This document shows, one piece after another, positions 53,250 to 63,050 of a DNA stretch of 64,000 nucleotides. The position numbers and the translations under genes were made by a program. The stretch spans positions 682,001-746,000 of the forward strand of contig JAGKQI010000047.1 of the NCBI GenBank assembly GCA_018806915.1, in the 5' to 3' direction. Within the stretch, counting starts at the first letter, position 1. Every line of letters starts with the position of its first letter. This DNA is from Phytophthora colocasiae (taxonomy: Eukaryota > Oomycota > Peronosporomycetes > Peronosporales > Peronosporaceae). The notes beneath the pieces are model-generated. The model had not been told where the DNA came from and searched no databases. It worked only from the letters and a program-made list of their open reading frames with translations.

Positions 53250-53818
53250 GAACCATCAGATTGTGGATGTTAGATAGTAGCGTCGGGTCATCATGCAGGT
53301 AACGAAAGAAAATTTTCCCGACCAGAGCACAACATTAGTAAAATTCCAGCCAACAGCTAAGTGGAGTGACGTCGAACCTTCTCAAGCGAGGCGACTATGA
53401 CTTCGTGAATCACGAAGACATAGTCGTCTCACGAATCGTGATACAGTACAAATTACATGACGAGCGTCGCTGTAGAGTCTACAGTGTAGACGAGGAACGT
53501 GGGCTCAGCTGGTGATTCATCAGCGGTAATAGAGCCGGTCAGAATCGATTCACGCTGCGATTATGGGGTCCAGTTGCCTTACCCTTGTGCAGCAATCGAA
53601 GGCCCATCTTTGTTGATGCGTACCTAAAATGTACATCAATATATTTGTTAGAACAGACAACACAATGTAGTATGTTTATTAAATAAGTCCGTTATAACAA
53701 GAACAATTGATTCTAATTACGTTAGCCACAATTGCAGTGCACCAAACATTTCCGGACACTGGACACAATCGCGTCTATCTCTCAGTCGCAATCAAGCAGC
53801 GAAGAGCGCAATCCCTCG
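53250..53818. other. spacer with one hairpin
   Basis: No gene seen. An inverted repeat of 20-bp arms (53388-53407 and 53411-53430, one mismatch and one G-T pair, loop AAT) lies in its first third. It could serve the 3' end of the upstream gene or be a transposon relic. Confidence 0.6.
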
Positions 53819-55447
53819 ATGCCCATGGGCCTTTACGAGCGACGTACGTCCCCCACAGCCACCATGGAGTCGTACAGTGACGAGCGGGACACGCACGACT
53901 ACGACAGCAGCAGTTCGCGGCCTTTCCGACCTCCAGGAGCCGCTGGAAGCCAAAGTTTCGCTCTTGCGCCATCCTTTCCGCGTCCTTCCTTCCCCCAGGA
54001 CGAAGGAGGCGCGCTACGGCGTCAAATCCCCTCCAGGACAACGCAGGACAGAGCTGCAGCTGCTGACAACCTGTTGTCACTCATTCAGTCCGTCAATCCA
54101 GGTCGAAAACCGCAGTATGTGCAGTACAACCGTGGAGAGGAGGCACCAGCCAATCGGACGCAGGGTTGGAGACGCAGGAACGAGTATGGCAGCACGTCGG
54201 AGGAGCTGACGCCTTCTGCAGCTGTCGAACAGCCTGTAGGACGCGGAAGGAAGAGAATGGAGCCTCCTACTAGTCCTAAGAAGAGAAAGGTTGGGAGACC
54301 TGCTAAAAATGTGGTAAATACTGAGGATGGAGAGCTGAAGAAGAAGAGAGACAAGAAACCTACGTACATTGTACGTAGAGAGAAGAAGGCCATGCTGGAG
54401 GCGGAACTAGTGGAGCTGAAGAAGCAGGTTGTACAGTTGAGACGAGCGAGTGGCATTCCGGACTCTTTCTTCACTGAAAAGGAGCGGTTGCAGTCCAAGA
54501 TTCAGGACAATAACAGGTTGAGAGCAGAGTCCAGGAAGCAGGACATGCTGTTGAGGAATGCACACGCCATTATGGCGGCAGAGTACCTGATGAAGTGCTC
54601 GGAGAGTCCCATTGAGAACTTTATCCATCTGACGGCAGATTTGAAGCAGAGAAGAGCAGCGCTGGTGAACTTAAAGGAGGTGAAGCTGAAACAGGCAGAT
54701 GATTTCATCACTGAAAGATCCAAGTTCCTCCCACTGCTCACCCCTTGGTGTCAGGAAGGCAAGTTTGAAACAGAAGAAGGACATTTTTGCGCCGAGAAGA
54801 TGGACAACACTCCATTTCACGGAGTGAGATCCGTCCGTCAAGTGTTCGAGGCGCTGCAGTTTTTCTTTCGGAACATGGAGATCAGTATTTCCGAAATGTT
54901 ATGCGACATCACAGTGCGTGAAGACGACGACAGCACAGCGAGTGACGCGTTCTCAAACCATCGCCTTGTTAGCACCATGTGCCATGGAGTCAATGTGGAG
55001 AAGAACATTGTCAAGTTCTTCAAGTTAGTGGAGACTGACGGCGATGATCATGGAAAAAACGCTCCGTACGCTCTGGTAGCGACTGACTCAGTGGATGTGG
55101 ATGATATATACCCTTACGTCCCGGAAGAGCGTGTCCGGATGGACATCAACGCGGCGATGAAGTTTACAGAGCACTTTTGCAAGCGACCGCCGAATAGAAA
55201 GAAGAAGACGCGTACTCGTCATCCTCTGTACGGAGATGGAGGCTTCCCGTACCCTCGAGACCCCGAGGAAGACGAAGACGACGAGCACGAGCGAGTGGTG
55301 GTGCTAACACGCTTCTTCCGTGTGAAACTGCACCACACAGAGATGGATATTCCGCCTCACGTGCTCCAGGAAGTCCGTCAAGGATTGGCTTGCTTTTCAG
55401 ACACGATGGTCCAGAGCATGCATCGGGTCATCTACGAGTCCCGGTGA
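53819..55447 (+). CDS. M96-like family protein with AT-hook
   Basis: 542 residues, the longest member. The start is ATG 53819; upstream the frame is open only from a TTG. The N-terminal 160 residues are low-complexity (serine, proline, arginine). Residues about 165-176 read KKRKVGRPAKN, an AT-hook core (GRP in a basic context) and probable nuclear signal. A basic segment (KKKRDKKPTYIVRREKK) and coiled coil (LEAELVELKKQVVQLRR) follow. The globular half has ISISEMLCDITVREDDDS and VDVDDIYPY. A basic, acidic-flanked loop (PPNRKKKTRTRHP) is inserted near the end. The AT-hook supports DNA binding for this branch. Confidence 0.87.
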   Translation: MPMGLYERRTSPTATMESYSDERDTHDYDSSSSRPFRPPGAAGSQSFALAPSFPRPSFPQDEGGALRRQIPSRTTQDRAAAADNLLSLIQSVNPGRKPQYVQYNRGEEAPANRTQGWRRRNEYGSTSEELTPSAAVEQPVGRGRKRMEPPTSPKKRKVGRPAKNVVNTEDGELKKKRDKKPTYIVRREKKAMLEAELVELKKQVVQLRRASGIPDSFFTEKERLQSKIQDNNRLRAESRKQDMLLRNAHAIMAAEYLMKCSESPIENFIHLTADLKQRRAALVNLKEVKLKQADDFITERSKFLPLLTPWCQEGKFETEEGHFCAEKMDNTPFHGVRSVRQVFEALQFFFRNMEISISEMLCDITVREDDDSTASDAFSNHRLVSTMCHGVNVEKNIVKFFKLVETDGDDHGKNAPYALVATDSVDVDDIYPYVPEERVRMDINAAMKFTEHFCKRPPNRKKKTRTRHPLYGDGGFPYPRDPEEDEDDEHERVVVLTRFFRVKLHHTEMDIPPHVLQEVRQGLACFSDTMVQSMHRVIYESR

Positions 55448-56075
55448 TCTTGTGGTTTTGCGATGGATCAATTACGATGTAGAACTATGTAGTGCAGATA
55501 TTCGAACAAACATTGGATGCAATTTTGACGCTTAAGGAACTCTATACAGCGCCTGATTCATGCTGTGGACCATGTGATCCGTGAAGAAAGCGACACTCCG
55601 TTGAACGTAGCTTCAGCTCTGAGCGATCTAGCTTCACTCGGAACCAACGGGTTAAGACAACGAGCTCAACTTCTGCACTCTCGTCGAGTTTTTTCCTTGT
55701 AAAAGAGGAGAGCTTCATCGCTGCAGAGATGTCCTTCCGAAGACGCTCCATTGGTTTGTAGGGGTAGAGATCGTCTTCATCAACTGGAGAAGCAGCCATG
55801 ATACCACAAGGCCCTTCTCCATCTTCGTCTTCACAATACTGGAAGAACTTGATCGCATTCTTCTCAACGAAAGGTCCGATCGACAGTAATGTAACGATGG
55901 TGCAACATGGGTTCTCGTTGTTTTCCAAGTCGTTCACGTCCTCTCTGACCGTCAAATCCTTGCCCAGTTCTGTCGTGGTGATCTCCAAGTTCATAAAATA
56001 AAACTCCATCGCATCAAACACTTGTTTGACGCTCTGCACGCCTACAAACTGGTGCACATCCAACTTCGTAGCGAT

Positions 56076-58423
56076 TAGTGTGCGCACCTTACACGTCTAC
56101 GTATATTGGTGTGTACGTAGGAATACGTAATGTTAGTGTGTACTAACATTTATCAACATGTAGATTGCACACAAAGCTATAGCCGCCGAAGGTCATTTTG
56201 AGCCATGATAAGATGCTGAAGGTAAAATATATTTTAATCTTTTGAAAGCACCTCATGAGAATCTGTCATTCTGCCATTCTGCTCCTGCTTCACAAGATTC
56301 GTTTTCCTCAAGACTCCTGCTCTCTCACTATGGTACGGACTAACGCATTCGAGACGTTGATGAGATCAGCGCCGCCTGTAGACCCACTCCGCTTCGACAT
56401 CAACTCCTACCTGTCCAAGCTGGATGCTAAGAACGGAAAATGTCGTGTGTGCGGTAATAAAGTCCCTTGGAACCGGGATCGAGTCACTTCCCACAAGACA
56501 TCGAGAAACTGCGTTGGTCAAAGTGATGATGAAGCAAATCTGTTTGGCAGCCTAAAACGAATGAAGGCAAACGCCAAAGTGGCGATGACCGTCGGGACTA
56601 AGCGACCAGCAGAGTCTATACCACTTTCGGAACGCCAACATCCCGCAGTCCAAAGAGAGGCACTGCGTCTGCAACCGGCTACAAGCTTTGTGGATAGTGT
56701 TACAGTCGGCGAAGCAGCTCGGATTGATGCGGCACTGGCCAATTTGGTGTTTCGGACTGGTATGTCGTTTCGAATTATCGACTCGCAGGCAATGAAAGAC
56801 TTTGTTCGTGCCTTGCGTCCTGCCTACGCAGATCGAATGCCATCTGCACGTTCGATCGCAGGCAAACATCTTAATTCTGCTCATTCGGAGTTGATGGAGC
56901 GTGTCCTCAACGCTGTGAATACAGCGAAGTGGTTCTCTGTCATAAGTGACGGATGGTCGAACGACAGGAACGAACATTTCGTGAATTACGTGGTTATTGT
57001 CCCGGGGTTCAAGCCCTTTTTTCTTAAGTCCATCTCAACCAGTGGTGTTTCACAAACGTCTAAGAATATTGCCGCGGGAATTTTAGAGATCGTCGAAAAG
57101 CTTGGCGCAGAGAGCTGCCTAGCCGTTGTGACGGACAATGCACCAAACATGCGCGGCGCCTGGGAGATAATCGAGGCGAAGTATCCAACCATCTTTGCCA
57201 ACGGATGTAGTGCTCATGTTCTCAACCTTCTGATCAAAGAAGTGTGTGGACTCACTGAATTCTCGGACCTACTGATTGACTTAAAGAAAGTGGTGGATTT
57301 CGTAAACGACCATCAACACGTTGTCGCTAAGTTCAGACGGCTTTGTGCGTTGCTAAGCATCAAGAATGGCCTCACACTACCATGCCCAACACGCTGGTAT
57401 ACTCAATATAATGCAGCAAACAACCTCTACAAGGCCAAAATGGCCGTACTCCAACTGGTAGAGCCAGAATGTAAGCAGATACTGGACAAAATCAATAATC
57501 AGAAGGCCGTCACCAAGTTCAAGGAAGTCGTCAATAGTCCTGTATTCTGGAGAAAGCTAAACCAGCTCCGATGTCTATTGAAGTTTCCATCCAAGCAGAT
57601 CGGAGCACTTGAGAGCGATAGGGGAGACCTCTTTCAAGTCTACTACTGCTTCATTCGTCTCAAAGAAAACTGGGTGCAAAACGCGAGGCTGTCGCATGGT
57701 GATGACTTCGGCGACCGATTGAAGAAGATAGTACTCTCGCGTTGGTACTTCCTTCATACGTCTTCAATGGGGTTCGCCTATTTCCTAACTCCCAAAAGTA
57801 AGACGCTTTCGTGGGATGCCAACGACAAGGCTGAGACTATGATCCAATTACGCGATTTGATTTCGTTGTATTACCCGGACAAAGTCAAGACTAGGGAGTA
57901 CTACGCAGAGCTGAGCAGATACATTCTACTAGAGATCCACAAAAGCCCCGATCTCTTCAACATTTTCACGAATCTACGCGGTCTCGAGTATTGGATCCAG
58001 TATGGTAGAGATGACTTTCCACTATTGGCAGACATCGCAGTCCAAGTCTTGAGTGTTCCGACATCTTCTGCGGCAGCGGAGCGTGTGTGGAGCGCGTACT
58101 CATTTCTGTGGACCAAGCGTCGCAACCGAATTAATGCAAACACGATGGAAAAGCTGGCATTCATTTACATAAATCATGGTCTTCTCGACACAAAAGATCC
58201 GTACGATTACTTTGCAGACGAGGTGGAGCAATTCGAGGACCTAGAGACCGAGCATATACCTGCAGGTGGTGATCATGAAGACGACAAGAACGACAACACA
58301 GTTGAATGTTGGCTATAAAATTTACCAGGTTTTGTGTCCATGTAGACCAACAGTATACCACCAGTGTACCAACGTAGTGTTGATGTGTACTAAATTCTTC
58401 CAACATGTAGATTGCTCACACTA
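56076..58423 (+). mobile_element. hAT DNA transposon, apparently complete
   Basis: 2.35 kb with short terminal inverted repeats TAGTGTGCGC and TAGTGTGAGC. It is flanked by 8-bp target copies GTAGCGAT (56068-56075) and CTAGCGAT (58424-58431), matching at 7 of 8. Subterminal regions share the motif CAACATGTAGATTGC in direct orientation at both ends. Confidence 0.9.
56330..58318 (+). CDS. hAT-family transposase, intact
   Basis: 662 residues from ATG 56330; an in-frame ATG at 56255 is possible. A BED-type zinc finger lies at about residues 38-62 (CRVCGNKVPWN...SHKTSRNC). The RNase-H-like core begins near FSVISDGWSNDRNEHFVNYV (first Asp), with VVTDNAPNMRGAW (second Asp) and NGCSAHVLNLL. The C-terminal dimerisation segment is TSSAAAERVWSAYSFLWTKR. 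An acidic tail ends the protein. No stop or frameshift and recognisable ends suggest recent activity. Confidence 0.92.
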   Translation: MVRTNAFETLMRSAPPVDPLRFDINSYLSKLDAKNGKCRVCGNKVPWNRDRVTSHKTSRNCVGQSDDEANLFGSLKRMKANAKVAMTVGTKRPAESIPLSERQHPAVQREALRLQPATSFVDSVTVGEAARIDAALANLVFRTGMSFRIIDSQAMKDFVRALRPAYADRMPSARSIAGKHLNSAHSELMERVLNAVNTAKWFSVISDGWSNDRNEHFVNYVVIVPGFKPFFLKSISTSGVSQTSKNIAAGILEIVEKLGAESCLAVVTDNAPNMRGAWEIIEAKYPTIFANGCSAHVLNLLIKEVCGLTEFSDLLIDLKKVVDFVNDHQHVVAKFRRLCALLSIKNGLTLPCPTRWYTQYNAANNLYKAKMAVLQLVEPECKQILDKINNQKAVTKFKEVVNSPVFWRKLNQLRCLLKFPSKQIGALESDRGDLFQVYYCFIRLKENWVQNARLSHGDDFGDRLKKIVLSRWYFLHTSSMGFAYFLTPKSKTLSWDANDKAETMIQLRDLISLYYPDKVKTREYYAELSRYILLEIHKSPDLFNIFTNLRGLEYWIQYGRDDFPLLADIAVQVLSVPTSSAAAERVWSAYSFLWTKRRNRINANTMEKLAFIYINHGLLDTKDPYDYFADEVEQFEDLETEHIPAGGDHEDDKNDNTVECWL

Positions 58424-58866
58424 CTAGCGATATAGTGACCTTCCTTTGTCAAAAATCCAGACTCTTCGTGAAATGGTCGATTCGGATTCGCCACCAGCTC
58501 CATCCGCTGCTTCAAGAACAAATTTGCACGTTGCAAATGCTGGTGTTTCAACGCGCAAACTTCCAATCGTTTGATATCAGAGTCCTTACTCAGGTGGATG
58601 TAGCTCTCCAGCGGATTGTGTCCTTGCACCGTCTACAAAATTAAAATTGGTTAAAACGTTCTCCAAGTCTTCAAATTGTTCTTCAAAACGCACCGAAAAC
58701 TCAGCAAAAGCCGACTGGACTGCAGTCATCGCATTCTGCTGCACTTGAATCATCCTCAAATTCGTCTCAATTTGCTGTTTTGTAGCTTCCATCTCTTTCG
58801 GGTCTGGAAGTCCAGCTTCTTACCGAAGTAAAGCGGCTCGAGCTTCCAGGAATTCCAATTCCTTAA

Positions 58867-61800
58867 CACCCTGTGTCCGAACGGTACTCGCCCAAAACGA
58901 GTAAGCGAAAGTCGTAAGATACACCATTGATAGGATACTTCGTTTTTGTATTTGACATGTGTTGGCCTCAAGGATAGGCAGTATAACTTCTCAACAGGTT
59001 TTCCTCTCAATGTCGTAAGTCTGACGACATTGTGTATCTTCAGCCGCCGTCCAATGTCGTCAGTATCGACGAACACGGTCAACCGACCAGTGAAGTGATG
59101 CACGATCGGGTCAGTCATTTCAGAAAACGCAAGGAAGAAGGTACATCGGCTCAAGGATTTTTGCATTCAATTACACGAAACTAAACGGTCATCACTTGAT
59201 ACGCAGGCAAGGCTCACTCCTCATTGCTGTCATTGTCTCCGTCGGCGCTGTTCCCTCCGTCACTAGCTTGGCTGCGCCGAAGCAGGAGCTCTCGTCGTGT
59301 CTGCTTTCGTTTGCCAGCAGTCTGACCGGGTCGGCGGAGAACAACACGCTTCCCCAAGTTGGTTGGGATTGCTTGGCCTGCTCCAAAGTCGTCGTGCCAA
59401 ATTTCGTAACAGGTCTTCGCGACACCGTTGTAGTCGCGGCGAATTCGATTACACAACCAGCACTTTGAGAACAGCGTTCGCAAAAGTACGTCGTAGCGTA
59501 CGACTTCTTCTCCCCTGTGCGCAAGAGGCCGCATACCTTGCATGACCGCTGACGTCTCTTCTGGACGCCACTAACTGTTACCCAGTCTTCCGACTGCTGG
59601 AGCCCGTGAGCAAGACGAACAGGCGCCCGCTTTCGCTTCTGACTGGGTGGGGGTGGTGTTACTTCCACACCTGCAAAATCTTCCGCCTTCAATTGAAGGA
59701 GCTGGTTTTGAAGCACCGAAAACCACTCCGACCGTTTCATCGCTACAGGCCCTTTGATCCTGGCGCCCTCTTGTGCGAATGATACGCGTTTACGAGTGCA
59801 AGATCAAGGAAGCCTAAAAAGAGGTTTTTGTAGTACTTTGTGAATCGCGTCGACATCTGAAGAGAGTAAGACTGGAGTCGGAGTTGATCGTGCCGATCGA
59901 CTCCACCCATCCAGTTCTGGTAGTCGTTTACTGCAGACGGACACCCTACTTGAATCGCTCCGACTCGCCGGACCTTTCTGTCGATAATAGAGGGCGCCAT
60001 CACTGATCCGGTGCATAAGTAATATACTGGCTTTCTATCCAATCAGAGACAGGCAATCATGCTCGGGACATCCACCGAGCGCGAGAAGAGGAAGGTTCCA
60101 CGGGGAATACTCGCAGGACGCGTCTTGTTTCCAGCCTTGATGGCCTTGTTGAACCCAATGCGATTTGTCATAACCGTCCCAACCACGTACGTTTGCATCT
60201 TGAGGAGCTCGACAGCTAGGAGCACAGATAAATAATACCGGTCAATGACGATTGCATGCCACGGGTGGCGCAATTCTGGAGTGAGAACACACTTCAAATT
60301 CCTCACCACCGCTGCTGCTCCAGTCTTGCAGTCGAATCCAGTATCAACACCATCTACATTGTCGCGTTTACCTACGTAGACTTCAAATCTAGATAGATAC
60401 CGCATAGACAACGGTTAGAAGTTGATACAATCCGTCAGTTACGACATAGATATCAGCGCAAAAAAATACCTGTGGCAGTAGGCAGTCTTAGCGTCACACA
60501 ACATAAACAGTTTCGTCCCGTATCTGTGAGGCTTATCAGCCATGAACATCCGAGTGGTGTTGCGTCGTGACGTGGCAGGCAGCACACCTTCGTCGAACGA
60601 AAACACCGCAGGCAACGACCAACCTGCCAAGAAGCGTTGCTGGATCGTATCGACTACTGGACGCAGTTTCCAGAGCTTGTCACGTCCGTGGTCTGCTGTG
60701 TTGTCGACGAAGTGGAGGTCACGCAGGATGCTGTGACACCTATCACGGCTCCTGTAACGTCCAAAGAGGCCGGCAGGAATGGCTCCGTCCTCGACCATGG
60801 ACCAGTGTGCGGCAAAGCGTCTCTTCTGTGGGCAAAGCATCCTAGCGACCAGTAGCCCGACGACATGGAGGATCTCGTGTACTCCATATGCTTGCACCGC
60901 CTTCAAGCGCCGAATAATTTGCACAACAGTCTCACGATGACGCCAAGTTTGCCGGGCAAATATCTCTTCTGCACGTTTTTCAACTGGCTGAAGACTGTAT
61001 CGATTCGTCTCCGTAGTGATTCTAACCCACAATGGCTTCGGCACGAAATAAAATAGCGTAAGTAGAGGCGAACGCCAAACGTCGAGCAGGCCACCAACGG
61101 GTGTAGCATCCTCATTGTTCAATCCTGGGTAGGCAGGAGAATCCAGCTCATACTCTGAAGAAACAGGAGTCCATTGCATTGATCGTAGAGCTTCCTGTCG
61201 ACCGCGGAGAGCTGTAGTACTCAATGAATTGTTACCAACTTGTAGAGACGCGAGGAAAGACTCATCCAGGTTGCTTGCATCGCTATCAGAGAGTGTGTCA
61301 CCCTGTTCATCTATCTCGATGCCTGTCGTCTCGAAGTCACCATCGCTCTCGTCGGAGCTGAGATCCTCATACTCGCTGCTGTTCTCACCATCCTGTAAAA
61401 TATCGACGTCAATTTTTGGTTTCTCGGGAACATGGGTTTGTCGAGGAGGAGGGGTGAGTAATTCACGGCGGGATTCGGGGACAGCTGCACTCTCGGCTTC
61501 TTCATCGCTCTCTAATCCCGATGCCTCAGACAGCAAGTGCAACCCCGCAGCAGCGACTCTCTGATCGTTGTCAGGTTGAAGATCACCGGGGGAGAGGTTA
61601 AATGCTCTCGCTACTGCAGTCTGCGAAAGCTCAACTTCGACTCACTGGAAGTGCCGAACAGTTTTGGCGATTGTGTTCTGGGATAGCAGATCACCGGTTT
61701 CAATTTGAGAGGGTCTAATGGCAATGTCGTCGCCACTCCCTGCGCTTTCGAGCTGCGTTTCCTTACGTGTTTCCTCGGGTACTTGCCTATCTTGATCAGT

Positions 61801-62276
61801 AACCAGCGACGCTGCGTCGCTTTCGTTTTCGTCAAGCAATGCCGATCGGAAGGAGTAATTAATGACAGCGGTCTCACCGATGAGTGCTTTAGAATTGTCA
61901 GAAGTAATGTACGTCCAGTCACTCTGGATCCCCGTAGGACGTCTTGACTTCCACCCCGCCTAAGCTGCCTCCACAAGTGTCCAAAGTCAACATCACGTGC
62001 GACCACAGCTGGGGCGGCGCGTCTTCCGCGACGACTTGACCGCTTGCTCGCCATCCAGCAGATTCTCGAATGAGTGGCCCGTATCCACGATCAGCCTGAT
62101 CCCCCTCCCCTGACCTGGTTTTGTGTTGTTTCCCGAAGGACCTCTCACACCTTATTTCTGGCAAGACACTTGATTAAAGTATACCAAGCCAATTTCTTAT
62201 ATACTTCACACAATGTCGTAACTGACGACATAGCAGAATCAGGAAGTCGTAAGTGACGACGTCCGGAACCAAGGTG
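58867..62276 (-). mobile_element. piggyBac-type DNA transposon
   Basis: 3.41 kb flanked by TTAA at 58863-58866 and 62277-62280, the family's signature target. Ends are inverted: CACCCTGTGTCCGAACGG at the left and CACCTTGGTTCCGGACG read inward from the right. Subterminal copies of ATGTCGT/ACGACAT occur near both ends. Confidence 0.92.
59192..62060 (-). pseudogene. piggyBac-type transposase, recently broken
   Basis: The N-terminal region (61540-62060) is split by a frame change. The main frame 60439-61542 has the segment VFSFDEGVLPATSRRNTTRM (first Asp). A phase-2 intron at about 60390-60468 (GTATTT...CTAG) joins HR to FEVYVGKRD. The second Asp lies in HAIVIDRYYLS and the last in GGVDRHDQLRLQ. 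A cysteine cluster near the C-terminus (CKVCG...CERC) is the typical zinc-binding tail. A nonsense codon near 60045 and a frameshift near 59740 inactivate it. Confidence 0.87.
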
Positions 62277-62421
62277 TTAAGTAAATGTGTCTTCTCCTCC
62301 TATAAATTATGTATAAAAAAATAAGAAAAAATGTGAACCCTCTTCGCGACATGACTGGGCGTCCTCTTTTTGAGCCGACGGGTGCCGGAGGAGAACTTTC
62401 GCCTGTGTCAGGTTCCGTCAC

Positions 62422-63050
62422 GGTTGAGTGACAGGAAGGCCAGTGACCATCTTGATCGATGGGTCCAGCCTAAAGGAGGTTTTGTGCCCGAGGCTTTCCT
62501 CCTAATAACAATCAATATTACTTTGCAATTTACCTTCTGCACAACAAGTCTCTTCCTTTCTTAACTCTTGCTGGAGAAAGAGAACACTCGACGCACCAAG
62601 GAGACGCTGGAGTACCTGCACAACAACAAGGAGCAGGAAGACAAGACAAAGGACAAGCGTGAAAAGCTGCTACTCTTTTTTCTTCTTACGTTTCTTCGCG
62701 GTACATGCAGCATCATCAGACGTAGACTCGTCGACACTAGTTAACGCCCGTTTGTTGTATATGTACAGTTGGGTAGAACGCTTGGTCGAGAGAGAAGAGG
62801 ATCTCCTCCGTTAGAACCTTTCCTGTTGCCATCTTCTTGCTTTTATACCGAACTTAGCACGTACTTAGTGGGAAGACATAAACACTGATGTTGACGGCGT
62901 AAATCGAAGCTGGGAAGGCCCGCAGATCAAAGAGCTGAAGAAGACATGTAGTCTACGGTACAGACTTTCTTCAGCTCTTTGATCGTAGGACGATCACAGT
63001 GTCCTATACATGTAATCAGGATTCCGTTCAGTAGTTTCTGAGCAAAGCCC
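62422..63050. other. spacer with coding debris and a hairpin
   Basis: A plus-strand stretch at about 62572-62670 encodes charged coiled-coil sequence (NTRRTKETLEYLHNNKEQ) without start or end, probably a gene fragment of unknown origin. A perfect 18-bp inverted repeat lies at 62925-62942 and 62967-62984 (arm GATCAAAGAGCTGAAGAA, loop of 24 bases). Confidence 0.5.

Larger units (their letters stand above)
55542..62421 (-). pseudogene. M96-like AT-hook-type gene, split by hAT and piggyBac elements
   Basis: Minus-strand pieces in order: a 5' piece at about 62340-62421 with GSKRGRP (AT-hook-like) and a GT-AG intron before 62299; the coiled-coil start (EEKTHLL) up to the TTAA at 62277-62280; after the piggyBac element, KELEFLEARAALLR from 58866; a TAA stop near 58820; an exon with IETNLRMIQVQQNAM; an intron at about 58630-58700; NPLESYIHL and EGHYIAS at 58432-58629; then after the hAT element KLDVHQFVGVQ to 55542. 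Closest in layout to its neighbour at 53819-55447. Three independent lesions make it non-functional. Confidence 0.8.
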
